Part shown: positions 1 to 11,214 of the stretch, one piece after another
Layout of the letters: every line of letters starts with the position of its first letter
Numbering within the stretch: position 1 is the first letter of the stretch
DNA from: Brachyhypopomus gauderio
Taxonomy: Eukaryota; Chordata; Actinopteri; Gymnotiformes; Hypopomidae
Assembly (NCBI RefSeq): GCF_052324685.1
Contig: NC_135212.1
Coordinates: 45,262,212-45,326,211 of the forward strand
DNA length: 64,000 bases
Direction of reading: 5' to 3'
Translations under genes and position numbers: made by a program
The notes under the pieces: generated by a model
What the model was told of the DNA's origin: nothing
Database searches by the model: none
The model's input: the letters and a program-made list of their open reading frames with translations, nothing else

Positions 1-186
1 AACGACGGTGACGCGCCGCTCAGAGTCGCAGTCGCTCCCCACATAAAACACATGACACACGGGGAGCGAGGCGACAGTGACGAGCGGCGACCGCGTCACA
101 CACACAAAACACTCAACATATAACACACACGCACGCACACAGATCCTCACGTCCGTTCACCTGGACACACTAACACCACACAAGAC

Positions 187-381
187 GAAGAGCTTACCAG
201 GGAGACTGCCTTGGTCCTCGCCGTGCCACAAACACAACACGAGCACGGCGGAGCTCTTCCAACAAACAAACGACAAACACGAAGAGTTTTTTCCCAGGGC
301 AGACAGCCCTGGTCTTCGCCGTGCCACAGACAACACAAAAGCACGGCGGAACTCTTCACAAAACACCACGCAGACAAACAC
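187..381. repeat. Two-copy imperfect tandem duplication (94 + 101 bp)
   Basis: Copy 1 (187-280) and copy 2 (281-381) share, in order, GAAGAG, a CAGGG..GAC..GCC..TGGTC core, CGCCGTGCCACA, GCACGGCGGA and CTCTTC, and end in near-identical ACAAACAC runs. Several open frames cross the block, but they exist because the sequence is stop-poor and CA-rich; none resembles a known protein. The block lies within a CpG-containing stretch (about 1-770) that also has a TATATA motif near 609 and a GC-rich end. It may be part of an interspersed element such as an LTR, but I cannot identify one. Confidence 0.7.
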
Positions 382-1207
382 TTACCACGAGACATGACCA
401 CGAACGAAGGAGAAAGAAAAAGAGACTCGGCGGCTTCCGAAGGGTGGCTGGTCATTCTGTGACGGGCAGGTGTGAACAACAAAAAGGAAGCGATCACGCC
501 AAGTCTCAGGGAAAAAGGATGGTTTAATATAAAGTGTGCAAACCTAAAACCCGTGCAATAGATCCGAATTAAGGATATAATGACCAACGGTCAACTGGTA
601 CAAAGACAAGGCATATATAGACAGACAAACGACCATCAGGTGGGAACGGATCACGGGCTCCGCCCACCTGAGGGGCGTACACGACGTCATAAAACAACAA
701 CAACACAGCCACTGTGGACAGAGGCGGCCGGTAGGGGGCCGCCTCACCGTGACATAGAGAAAATAATGAGTTTGAATCTGAAATTTATGACAAAATTTGT
801 CAGATTTTTTTTTACCTTCAAGTAGCAGAAAAGAGCTTCCACAATTCAGTTCCCCACAAATACATAGATAAATTGACCTGACAAAAAATATACAATTTTC
901 AAAATCATTTATTGCAGCCACTTCTCATTGGCTACAGAATTTCATCAACTTTAATAAAATATTTATTATTATTAATATGGTCTGGAAGGTTGAAAATCTG
1001 TGGCACTGCTCCTTCTCTAACATGTGCCCTCTTCAGTGTACGGTTGATATCAGTGGGCAGTGAGCACTGCATATCCCTGCTGTAGATGACGGTCCTCTCA
1101 GACGTCCACACTTTCTGACCCACAATTTGTACAGCTCATATTTTCTTTGTTTGTTGGGAAATCTGTGTAGAAAAATGGCATTTATTAAAAAAAAAACCTG
1201 TATTAAC

Positions 1208-2184
1208 CTGGGGTGAGTTTCCAAAAACGTTCTTAGCGCTAAGTAGGGGAGAGTGGGGACAGTTGCAACACTTTATGTATTTCCTTCAGTATCTCAGAGA
1301 CCATTTGCAATAGAAAGACAATTTTTTAAATACATTAAACCCACATCTGTCACCTATCCAGCCATACTGATGCAACATGTCTAAATATTATTGTATTGTA
1401 GTAAATTACATTATAATGGAGAAAGTGAAATGTTGCAACCATCCCCATATAAAGGGACGGTTGCAACAGTCCCGAGGGACAGTTGTAACACTTATAAAAA
1501 AGTAATCAAAGATTATTCTTGAGAATCATTATTCATGTTGTTTTGTTTCATTGTGATCTGACAGTGTTCAGTGAGTTTACTGACTTGATAAAAAGAGGGG
1601 AAGGCAAAACAGCCTTGTTAACCTATTGCAAAAACTGTTGTACCATAGGTGTAAGTAACATCCTTACAAAAAACACAAAGATAGACTTGTGAAAAACACA
1701 ACACAGCCATGTTTGGTTCTTTTAATACAATAAACTATTGATATACATGATGTATTCATGATCAGGCCAATAAAATTGTTCAATTTATATTTTATCTAAT
1801 TAAAACTAGCTATAATAGCTTAGCACATTAGCGTTGACAAATGGTAGCTGTGTCTTTTAAAAGTTAAGAAACTGCAAATTAAAATGACACAACTTTCCAA
1901 TACTTGATACAAACAGATTAGACACTATGAGAAAAATTCTGTTCATAATTTTTTTTACCTTGTTTTTTTGTTTACCCAGAAGAGATGTTCAAAAGTGGCT
2001 GCAATCTTGCAGAAAGAAGGAGGGTCCAACTGAGCATGTGCAGTATGACTGTCAACACTCTAGGTTGTTTCTGATTTGATAAATCTGCAGTGTTGCAGCT
2101 GACACATGTTGCAACTGTCCCCACTCTCCCCTACTTCGTAACCTCGTTCTTACGTACGAACGTTTTGGGGAAACTCACCCCTGT
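1208..2184. mobile_element. Outer palindromic MITE-like element, split by an inner insertion
   Basis: The left arm (1208-1245) begins GGGGTGAGTTTCC and continues with AACGTTCTTAGCGCTAAG. The right arm (2132-2184) is its imperfect reverse complement, ending in GGGGAAACTCACCCC. Without the inner element (1246-2131) and one TA, the two arms would form a near-continuous hairpin of about 90 bp. There is no coding capacity. I infer an older palindromic MITE that received a second insertion at its centre. Confidence 0.65.
1246..2131. mobile_element. Non-autonomous DNA transposon with perfect 25-bp TIRs and TA target duplication
   Basis: Positions 1246-1270 start GGGGAGAGTGGGGACAG and continue TTGCAACA. 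Positions 2107-2131 are the exact 25-bp reverse complement. TA dinucleotides flank both ends (1244-1245 and 2132-2133), as expected for a Tc1/mariner-type target-site duplication. The 886-bp interior is AT-rich with no significant ORF, so the element would depend on a transposase made elsewhere. Extra copies of the GGGACAGTTG motif occur inside near 1454-1490. The superfamily is inferred from the TA duplication only. Confidence 0.8.
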
Positions 2185-3710
2185 TGATTTAAAAAATAAT
2201 TATGACAATTTAATTTTAAAATAAATTCAATTTAATTGACTTAAATTTTCATTTGGTTTCATTATTTATTCAGTTTGTGTGAGAGAGTATCTATGGGACA
2301 TGCCAACTGGACTGAACATCGGTCCCAGTAATACAGATTTAGAGATAATTTTAATTAACATCGTATTTACAACATTATCCTAACATGATAACAATATTAA
2401 TAACAATACATTGAATTTGTTGGAACAGAAAACTTGTTTTTAAGTGGGTTTACTCTACATAGCTTTATCAAAATCAAGCTAGCATGGACAGTCAACATCC
2501 CTCATCTCCACAATTTTTTTAAAAATAAAAATTGTTTTACTGACCTGTGAAATGTTATACCCTTTGATCTTGTGATATTGTTGTCATAGTTTTGACAATT
2601 TATTGCAAAACATTGAGTCCCTCTTTGGTTTTCCTTACGTGACTGTCTGCTAGATCTAATGTTTATGTCCATCCATGAATGGTCCTCAATGCATGACTCA
2701 ATGCATAGTAATGGCGCCTGTGCGGCGCATGCTAAGTCACGTGATGTCCAATCCGGTAATATAGATCAATGGTTACGACCTTTTCCAGACGTATTGGAGA
2801 CGTATATGTGCTATCAGGGTATAGTCATTATGGCTTTTTCTCCCCGGGTCGACCACTCCCTGCCTCGAGCCGGTGGGGCAGTGAAGCTCGGTGCTCAATG
2901 AGCCAGCTAGCAAGCTGGCTCTCCTCTTCCAGAGGACCATTTCCTCTGGACCTACGCATTACCACCCACCCACCCCCCACACATACACACGCACGCACAC
3001 AGTCCTTGTACATTTAGGATCCTGGGGGGCAGGCATGTAACCAGAGGTTGACGAGGTGGGCCTGCTGCCATGGTTCACCCGTCTCCTCACCACTGTCTGT
3101 CCCTCAGTTTTTACTGCACCTTAGACATTGAGGGCCTTTGAGGGGACGGTGTGGACAAACGCTGGCCAGTGGGCCGGGGCTTTGTCCACGTTGGTCCCAA
3201 CACTTGTCCCCTCAATTTTAACTGCACCAAAGTATCACACACTACCACACATGCATATACACCAACACCTACACACAACACAGCACTGGGGGTGGAGGGG
3301 TGGGAAGGCCTTCCTTCACCCGTTTCCTGCTCCCTGCCGGGGCGGGGGTGGGTCGTGGGCACGGGGCCGGGCTGGTGGCGTCCTGGAAACTACTACCGAT
3401 CCTTGCTGGTCCAGCCATTTGCCCCCGCCGCGGAGGGTGGCTTGGTTTGGATGCATGTGTGTCTTTGTCCTATCTTTTTATACAGGTAGGTGAATGAGTA
3501 CATGTTGGGGGGAATATATGGGTATGTGTGTATATATTGGGGTGTGGGCACATTTGGGGGTAGGCCCATGTGCGCAAGAGTGTATATGGGTGTGTTCGGA
3601 TGTGTGGAGGAAGTCATGTTGGGATGAATGTGCATGTGCGTGTAGGTGTATATGTGTGAGGGTCTACATGTGAAGGTGAGCCACCTAATCGTTTGTCCTT
3701 AATCGCTTTT
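2185..3710. other. Non-coding interval with G/T-rich imperfect repeats
   Basis: 2185-2650 is AT-rich with nothing recognisable. 2650-3480 is GC-richer; a TTTTACTGCACC-like motif recurs at about 3110 and 3217, bracketing a block that reads GGGGACGGTGTGGAC and then TTGTCCACGTTGG. 3480-3670 is a degenerate TGTG/TATG-rich tract. ORFs here overlap in several frames with no family resemblance, so I call none. Confidence 0.5.
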
Positions 3711-3910
3711 TTTTCCCATACATTACTTTTACTTTTAGACTTTAAGTAGTTTTGAAAGCAGTACTTTTAACACTTTTACATGAGTAAAAAGCTTGAGTTG
3801 ATACTTCCACTTCTACAGAAGTACTTTTAAATCCTAGTATCTGTACTTCTACCTGAGTAATGAATGTGAATACTTCTGACACTTTTGAAAGGATATAAGT
3901 ATTCCTCGGT
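3711..3910. repeat. Teleost dispersed repeat with TACTTTTACTTTTA / GAGTAAAAAGCTTGAG motifs
   Basis: The interval contains TTACTTTTACTTTTAGAC, GCAGTACTTTTA, GAGTAAAAAGCTTGAGTT, ACTTCTACAGAAGTACTTTT and GTACTTCTACCTGAGTAATG. From memory this matches a very common short interspersed sequence of teleost genomes, probably a non-autonomous DNA-transposon derivative. It is non-coding. Confidence 0.55.
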
Positions 3911-4191
3911 GTCAACCAACCACATCTGTAGTTTAAATTCTAAAATACCTAGAGCTGTTTTAGTAAATGCATGAGCAGGAGTTTTTGTTGACCTTGGTGA
4001 CCTATTGTTTGTAATTGGATGTATTTTTCCAAAAGTTTAGCCTTAATACCATCATAGTACCCTTTTAGATGACATTGTAATAATAACTGATAGTAACTGA
4101 TGAAGATGTTTCCTAAATGCATAGAATAGTAAAATAAGCAATTCACATTGTGAATTGGTGTTACATATATGATTAGAACATTATGTGTGTG

Positions 4192-4193
<2 letters not shown>

Positions 4194-4255
<62 letters not shown>
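4194..4255. repeat. (AT)n microsatellite
   Basis: An uninterrupted TA/AT dinucleotide run that ends exactly where the hAT terminal inverted repeat begins. A shorter AT then AC/AT run resumes at the other end of that element (5309-5360), so the element appears to have inserted into a pre-existing AT microsatellite. Confidence 0.95.
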
Positions 4256-4258
<3 letters not shown>

Positions 4259-5308
4259 GGATGTCCCGATCCAGCTTTTTGAACTTCCGATCCGATACAT
4301 TTATTTGCACTTCCGATCCGATATCGGCCGATACCGATACCGGCCTATCCGAGCATGTATTAAAGTTTAAAGTTATTTAGCCAACTTACTTTGTTGTCAA
4401 ACTCATGTTGAAAAGCGTTTTACTCTTGATAACAAGTAGCCAGCTGAATTAGGTGTGTTTGAATAATACACAATGGTTGGTAAGGAGAAACTGACCTGTT
4501 TATTTAGCAATTAATAAACTCAAAATAGACAAAATATTAAATAACAAACAGAAATAGCATCAGTAAACCAAGGATTAAAAAGCCACAAGTGCAAATAATA
4601 TTGTAAATTATATTAAAAAAAAACACACAACCTGAGTGGAAAATAGTCTATTATTAACATTAACATCCATCAGTGCTCTTGAACAAGTGTAAACCAAAGC
4701 TTAAAAAAAATCCGTGCACATATCGTAAACTAATTAAAAGCAAAATGCCTTCTACTCCACACTTTGCTGCTCCATCCCCATCTATACACTCCCTTCAATT
4801 CAAACGTTTCTGCCAGTGTTAGTTGTGTAGGACCTTTCTTTTTGTCTTCGGTTTTCATTAGAAACTCATGTTGTTTATGGTGGTATTTCGCTAAATGCTT
4901 GATTAGATTGGTGGTATTAAAAGTTCTTACAGCTTTACCACAACGCTTGACTTTACTGTGGCATATGTTGCACTCTACCTCTTTGTCTTTGTCATCCTTT
5001 AAGGTAAAATAATCCCACACAACTGACCGATAACTTCAAATTTACACGGCGGTCCGAGATGCCACGGAGCTAAATTGGGGCAGAAACTACGCTCGTGTGC
5101 TGAAGGTGTGCTGGAAAATGCGGACCGGATTTTACTCTCACTAGCAAAAACTGGAATGGATTATCTAAATGGGTGCGCAGGAAAACCGGGATCGGACTTA
5201 AAAAAACTGGATCGGCATTTTCTCGTGTCTGCCGATCCGATACCGATACGCATTTTTTGCTAATATCGGCGGCAGATCTGATCCAAATATCGGATCGGGA
5301 CAACCCTA
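4256..5308. mobile_element. hAT-type DNA transposon remnant with 17-bp TIRs
   Basis: The left end TAGGGATGTCCCGATCC (4256-4272) and right end GGATCGGGACAACCCTA (5292-5308) are inverted repeats with one mismatch. Sub-terminal CCGATCCGATA and ATCGGCCGATACCGATA repeats are typical of fish hAT elements. Both flanks are AT dinucleotides, compatible with an 8-bp target duplication of ATATATAT, but the microsatellite makes this impossible to prove. The element is about 1.05 kb and keeps only a BED zinc-finger coding fragment, so it is non-autonomous. Confidence 0.85.
4730..5020 (-). pseudogene. BED-type zinc-finger fragment of a hAT (ZBED-like) transposase
   Basis: The minus-strand frame reads WDYFTLKDDKDKEVECNICH, then KVKRCGKAVRTFNTTNLIKH and LAKYHHKQHEF. 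This is a BED finger: an aromatic N-terminal core, CxxC, a spacer, then HxxxxxH. In hAT transposases the BED finger binds DNA at the element ends. The RNase-H-like DDE catalytic region and the dimerisation domain are absent within the TIRs, so this is a 5' coding remnant. The frame opens at GTG rather than ATG, and no proper start was seen. It is most likely non-functional, though a host-derived BED peptide cannot be formally excluded. Confidence 0.75.
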
Positions 5309-5360
5309 ATATATATATATATACACACACATATACATACATACACACACACATATATAT
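5309..5360. repeat. Compound AT/AC microsatellite
   Basis: AT repeats pass into ACACAC, ATACATAC and ACACACAC units directly after the hAT right terminus. They are the likely continuation of the AT microsatellite on the other side of the element. Confidence 0.9.
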
Positions 5361-5725
5361 AGTTAAGTTGTATAAGCACAAGTTAACCAATTTAAGTATA
5401 TCTATCAATACAGAGACATGTTGCAATTGTAAAAAGGATGAACACATTAAAATCCATTCAGAACGTATTTTAATACTTGAAATATTTTCTTTAGATGCAT
5501 TTAGAATATTTGACATTCTCTTGAATCAACACTATGTTACAAGATACACTATGTTTTATTAGACTGTTACCACTCACAGAAATGAACAGAAAAAATGCAA
5601 AAACCAAACAAATAAACAAACATTATGATTAGGCCTGACATTCCTTCTTTACATGTGATTTTTGGTCCATACTGCCCTTCTGAAAGCTAGCTTGTACGCT
5701 GCAAAAGTGACCAGAAAGCAAGTAC

Positions 5726-5731
5726 TTTATT
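5726..5731 (-). terminator. Candidate msl1 polyadenylation signal (AATAAA)
   Basis: TTTATT on the plus strand reads AATAAA on the msl1 strand, about 310 bp past the stop codon. A second AATAAA (5555-5560) would give a longer 3'UTR. I cannot tell which is used. Confidence 0.45.
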
Positions 5732-6039
5732 TTGCATTGTTGAAACTTGAACTTCAGAGAACGTCGTGAACTTGAACTTCAGAGAACTTGGTTTTCAGTC
5801 ACATCAGACTATAGGTTGCTCAAGGTTCCCAAACATGGGCTGAGGAGAAACAAAATGACCCTGTAGTCCACTAAATGATCAAAAGTGCAGTCAAGGCAGT
5901 AAGAAGTGCATTCTTTCAGGGTGATCCTACAGCACCTGAGACATGCCACAGGACAGAGCTGAACAGAATCTCCTCCATACAAAAGGATCCAGGAACAGCC
6001 TTTCTGTGCGTCTTGCCTGGTTGTTCCTGTAGGACGGCT

Positions 6040-9000
6040 TCACTTGCGGCAGGTCCGATGGGGTGTCTTTTTTTTGGACACTTCTTGTCGGTACCGGCTG
6101 CGCTCATCCAACCACGGTATATCAAAATTCCTGCCCAAACAAAACGGAGGAAATGCCATATCCACTTTTTGAGTTGTCCTTTCAGTTCATACATGCTATA
6201 TAGAAACCAACTTGTTTGGAGAGAAAAATCTCTTAAAAATACATGTTAGAAACACTTGTTTGTTGAAAGTACTTTCATGATGGCATATTTTATCTGACTG
6301 AGAACCAAGACTGCTGTTTTGACTTAGATATATACAGTCCATTGCACGTGATTTTCTAATTTGCATCAGAGAACTCACTGTTGTTTAAGGTTAGGGAGAG
6401 GTCTGCCAAATGCCACCACCGGCAGGAACGGTGTGATCATTATAGACTCCACTAGAGGGAGAGGAGAGAAACAAGCAAGCTGTTGGTTGATCTGAACTAC
6501 TTTTCAAGGACAGAAGCTTGTCTGTTTTAATAGATCAGTACTTAGAGTACTTAGAGGTGCAAGTGACATACCATGCTCTGCTTCAGGGTAAAAAGACAGC
6601 AGCTCTGGTTCACTCGCCTGGATCACCTTCCGTTTGCTCGTTCTTTGCTGGAGGCGCTGGAATATGCGCTGCTCCCGAATACGTTGAATATCCCACCTGC
6701 GAGCAGGAGAGCGATTAGAGATCTGTGAAGAAAGACAACGGACTTGAAGGTGTTCCCATACCTTTTTCTTCTCTTCTCATCCAACTCTAATTTTGAATGC
6801 CGCTTCAAGAAGACACCGTCATCCAAATTCTGAAACAAAGTCATTTAAAAGTCTTCAGCTTAAACTCTAGAATCAAAGTAAAGCAAGCCTTAGTCTACAT
6901 CCAAAATGGCATGTTATGAATTAATGTCGATTATGCACCATTTCCCCCTCTTACTGCCATTCTGACCACTAAGGTGTTAAAATTATTGAATGCTGATAAA
7001 CCTCATCCATGTTCCATTTCTAGAGTCATATAGCATTAACACACGAGAGCCACTTGTTTGTCCTGAACGATTTTAATAAGACAAAAAATTATGTGCGAGG
7101 GCCTTGGGACATGGAATCACGATTCAGCCTGCAGTGACTGGTTTCTCACCTCAGGGACGTCTGTTGCTTTCTTCCCCTCAAGAGGTTCCACAATACTCTC
7201 TCGCCAGGAGGGGACTAGACAGGGAGAGACACATGGCAATAACACCTGCAGCAGTATTTCAATACTTGGTCACAGGCAAAAAGTGTTTGCAAAGCTATTA
7301 CAAAACAGTTCATGTCCGTTTTCTTCAAGCCGACATCGAAATTTGGCTGGGATTAAGCACTACTGCCGTCCTGACATCCAAAGTGTAGCAATCTCTTCGT
7401 ATTTAAGTACAAGAGCATGACATTTTTCCAAAGCCATGCTTCTTTACGCAAGAGTGCCTACTATAGATTTTGTTTTTAACATCCTTGTGATCAGTTGCAT
7501 GAACAGTGGGAAAGCTTAGTAAATTTAGACATCTGGTAAATATTTCTGCATTTTATTGCAAATTCTCAAATGTATTTTATTTGTGGCAAGTGGATATTTT
7601 GACATGGTTTGGTAAATGTCTATGTAGCTCTCTGTACTTTGCATTAACTATGTGCCCACAGCATCCTAGTGGGGCTGACTTAACTCACCAGCAACTGTAT
7701 CCTGTTGTACAGGAGATGGATCTCGCCATGGTGACGGTGGTGGCTGGTGCCAGCAGCAAAGATACATCTCAGTCGTAGCCATGTAAGGCAGCTCTTCTGA
7801 TTCGACGAGAGAAGAACCATGTGACCTAAACTCAGGACCCACCTCTTCCCGAGTCTCCTCCTTTAAAACTTGGCTTTCCCTTGGAGAGGGTGTTCTAGGC
7901 TGACCACGCCTGGACCTGGCCATTCTGGATTCTTGAAAAAGGAATCTCCTACAAGTGCCAAAGAGTTTGTGTTTACGTACTCGATGCAATTTTACAGAGT
8001 CAAACCTACTAGTCAAGTCAGCAATACCATTTTTTTTAAATACCACAGGCCCTAAATGTCTCTTTTCATAAGAAACTGAAAAAGCTGAAAGAATATCCGT
8101 GAGTTTTTCCCCCAAACGTGTACCTTTTCAGGCCCTTGCCACCCCTTCCAAAGTGCATTTGTCTGGGGGTGTGGCTCGGTCCCTCGGAGTGGCCTGTGCC
8201 TTCTGCTGAAACTGGCCCCACGGTCTCCCTGCGGCGAGGCGTGAGAGTGGGCCGGCTCTCAGCTCCATCCTTCTTCACCATCTGTAGTCGCCGCTCCATG
8301 CGCTCAATGCGAGCCATCAGCTTAAGAGACCATTACAACACAGGGTTAAGTTTACCTGCAGCGGGGATGCGGACAGCTAGGCTGTGACAAGTCTTGGCCT
8401 TCAGTTGACACTTTCCCTAGAATCAGATACACTAATTGACACTAAAGATACACTAAAGTGTGAAGAAATGTTATTATACGTGGGTGTAGTATTCTGAGGA
8501 AGCCATCAGCCTGCTGTCATTTGGTAAATATGATCAAACTCTGAAATGTGGTCGTTTTTCACAGACAGACACTTGTGTATGGGGAGATAGGTAAAGTTTG
8601 TATGTAAGCATAAGCAGATCAAAAAGCTCTTTTATTGTAGTAAACCTCTGCATACCATCTCCTTTTCGGCCTTGAGGTCATCTATCTCCTTGTTCTTGCT
8701 CTGCAGTTGCTGCTGTTGTTGCTCAATCAGTTCCAGCTGCAGCAGCAGTATCTGTCGGATGCAACCAGTCTGTGTGGCAGCATGGACCGAGGCCTTCATT
8801 ATATTCCGCCGTTTCCCATCAGGACCTTGTTCAGGTGAGGGTGCTCCCGCCATTGCCAAACCACCCACCGGTCCTGACTTCCTGGGCTGTTTACTGCCAT
8901 TTGATGCCACTATATCCATTTTGCCCATGTGGTTGTTACTGGCCTGTCCAAAAAGTGATTTGCTTTTGGATGGGGTACCCTCGGCCCCCATCTGGTTGGC

Positions 9001-9306
9001 CAGCGGAAGTGTCGAGGCCCCCAGGTTCACCCAGTTCTCCTCTTGACCCTTTCTCACTGCTGGCGACTGGCCAAGCCTGCTCACTGCACTGCGCCTGCTT
9101 AAGAGGGTCTTTGTTTTGCTGAGGAGACGCTGCCTGCTACTATTGTGAATGTTGCTCAAAACAGCAGGAACTCTTACACAAGACTTACAGCTTCCCTTTT
9201 TTGATCCAGTCGTAAATCCAGTGGATTCCACTTGTTTTATTTGGTCAGAGATGTCTGTGTCCAGCTTGTTTCCTCCACTTATAAACAAAGTGGATGGCGT
9301 AGTCAT
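6040..9306 (-). CDS. msl1: Male-specific lethal 1 homologue, MSL complex scaffold (8 coding exons, 509 aa)
   Basis: MSL1 nucleates the nuclear MSL complex, which acetylates histone H4 K16: its coiled coil binds MSL2 and its C-terminal PEHE region binds MOF/KAT8 and MSL3. Exons in transcript order are 8656-9306, 8124-8320, 7689-7948, 7150-7214, 6762-6829, 6572-6696, 6379-6451 and 6040-6130. All have GT-AG introns and all phases agree. Visible landmarks are a Q-rich coiled coil at about residues 180-235 (CIRQILLLQLELIEQQQQQL, then MARIERMERRLQMVKK), the motif LPYMATTEMYLCCWHQPPPS, and a C-terminal PEHE part containing NLDDGVFLKRHSKLELDEKR, WDIQRIREQRIFQRLQ, VESIMITPFLPVVAFGRPLP and, at the end, PWLDERSRYRQE. 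I chose the ATG at 9306 for its good context (gccATGa) and its MTTPSTLF start. An in-frame ATG at 9396 would add 30 residues. Human MSL1 is about 614 aa, so this form is shorter, mainly in the N-terminal half. The gene is divergent from nr1d1, as in mammals. Confidence 0.95.
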
Positions 9307-9408
9307 GGCGAGTGAGAGTCGCCAACCAACACCCACCATGCAGTCAGGGGGGGCTCTGTGTGTGTCTGCAGTGTGTTCTTGACAGCCCATCCACATCCAT
9401 ACTGAGGT
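9307..9408 (-). other. msl1: msl1 5'UTR part of the first coding exon, with upstream ATGs
   Basis: A TTTCAG acceptor ends at 9409, so the first coding exon probably begins at 9408. Two ATGs precede the chosen start: 9400-9398 opens a different frame, and 9396-9394 is in frame with msl1. The former could act as a short upstream ORF; the latter is an alternative N terminus. Confidence 0.5.
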
Positions 9409-9725
9409 CTGAAATGAACAAGAAGCATGACGTTTGCTGCCTTACAGAATCAAATTTAGAGAAAGCCATTTAGTAGCCGTTCCTTAGAAAGCGGTGCTAA
9501 AAACTGGATAAATTATGTTGGTTTCTGGAGATCTTACTGGTGCCCTTGCCACTAGTAAGAGTTTATCACACACACGCCAGTAGGTAACTGCCTCAGTCTC
9601 TTACTTAACATGTATGCAAGCCGAACCCAGTAAACCCAAAGAAACCGAAATGCCCGCATGGATGTTCAAAACAACAAAGATGGTTAACGTTAGCTAGCTT
9701 GCCTGCTAGCTCACAGTGTAACTTA

Positions 9726-10260
9726 CGCCAATAGGTTTATTCAGCTGTAGGTTATATATATATTTCCTGATGATTTTGTTGCAATACTTCATACTTACAA
9801 GCCCGTACACACACGGCTATAGAGCTGTCACAGAAGCAAGCTCTGTCAGACTGCACGAAATAACGAGTTTTCTGTCATATGAAAGCAGCGTCATGTTGGG
9901 CACCGTGCAGCTGTGTCCACCATTTTAGATCTTCAGCAAAAACAATGACAGTCACTTCCAGCAGCGTCTTCATCTGCAAAGCCTACTTCATGACGCCATT
10001 TTAAGCTCTACAGTAGTACACAACATGAAGCTGATTGCACCTACAGATTTTTTTTTTAACTTTGATTAATTTAATGCCTCTGGTTTGTAATAACACGCTA
10101 TTTGAATTGCTCCTGTCCCCACCCGAACGACTGCCGACAACTTACCCCTGGCTTCTCGGGTGTTTTTAAAAATACAAATAGCGCGCATGCGTTGAATTCA
10201 CAGAGAGCTTGAAATCTGATTGGATCCCGTCAGGCACGTGGACTTGGGTCTTTCTCCGGC
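9726..10260 (-). promoter_or_regulatory. msl1 promoter and 5' non-coding exon region
   Basis: Two good donor motifs on the minus strand, near 9726 (GGC|GTAAGT) and 9798 (CTT|GTAAGT), could end the non-coding first exon. Upstream lies CpG-containing sequence with an NRF1-like GCGCATGCG (10183-10191), a CACGTG at about 10235, and CCATTTTA motifs. The exact start site cannot be read from sequence. Confidence 0.45.
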
Positions 10261-10404
10261 CCGCGCGTGTTTCATCCACCCAGCGGCGCCCTGCGACAGA
10301 CTCTCTGGAATGAGCAAAAAGTGCAGTCAGCCTCAGTAGCTGAGTAAAGTTGGTTTTTTAATATTGTGTTGGTGATCGCTGGACGTCCTTCACAGCTTAT
10401 CTTT

Positions 10405-10405
<1 letters not shown>

Positions 10406-10452
<47 letters not shown>

Positions 10453-10470
10453 CATAATAATAATAATAAA
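10406..10470. repeat. (AAT)n microsatellite
   Basis: About 65 bp of AAT/ATA trinucleotide repeat with one CAT interruption. Confidence 0.95.
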
Positions 10471-10489
10471 AACTAATTATCATGAAATG

Positions 10490-10620
10490 TGGTGTTCTTG
10501 TATAGCACGTTTCGGACATACATACAACTCAAAGTGCTTTAAGGAATAAATAAAGCAAAACATTAAAGGGAAGCAAATATAAAAAAACATTAAAAGAAAG
10601 CAAAGTATATTATTATACAT
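10490..10620. repeat. Fragment of a dispersed fish repeat (TATAGC..CAAAGTGCTTTA type)
   Basis: The motif TATAGCACGTTTCGGACATA, then CAACTCAAAGTGCTTTAAGG, resembles the widespread teleost repeat that carries 'TATAGCGCCTTTC...CTCAAAGTGCTTTACA'. It is recognised from memory and is non-coding. Confidence 0.4.
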
Positions 10621-11214
10621 TATAAACAAATATATATACGTGTTGGCTTGAAAATGACATTTGAAGAACACCGGCGAGCAGTGCAGGTGTATCCAGTAGA
10701 GGGCGCCGTTGCCTTCTATATGCTGCTCAAGCTCATTCTGTCCGATCAGACAGATAAATAAGCGGTGTATTTTCAGCTGAAAAAAAAGGTTCCGGACCTT
10801 ATTTAGGAAAATAACGTATAGTGGGCTTATTTCAGATATCGGTGTCGATAATGGACGTTCGTGTCCGCCCCTCAAATGTTTAAAACAGGTTTTGCGAAAG
10901 TATAAAATTATTCAGTCCTGTCGTTTTTTTTAGCATTCGGGTCTAGGCTACAGCCAGAATGCTAACAAGCCTACTACACATCTTATCGACTTATAAATAT
11001 TTTATAGTCACAGCTACACATTGCAATTCGCAACAAATATATTTTCAGGTATATCAATCTACAGAATAAGTTTGACAAGTTGGGGAGGATATGTAAGAGC
11101 AGACTGGTTTAGAGACAATTGTGATATTATGTTCCCTTAAAGATCGTGTGGCTATATTTGTGCACGCAACACACGCTATGATCCTTCTGGTGTGATGGGA
11201 AATAGTCCGAGACG

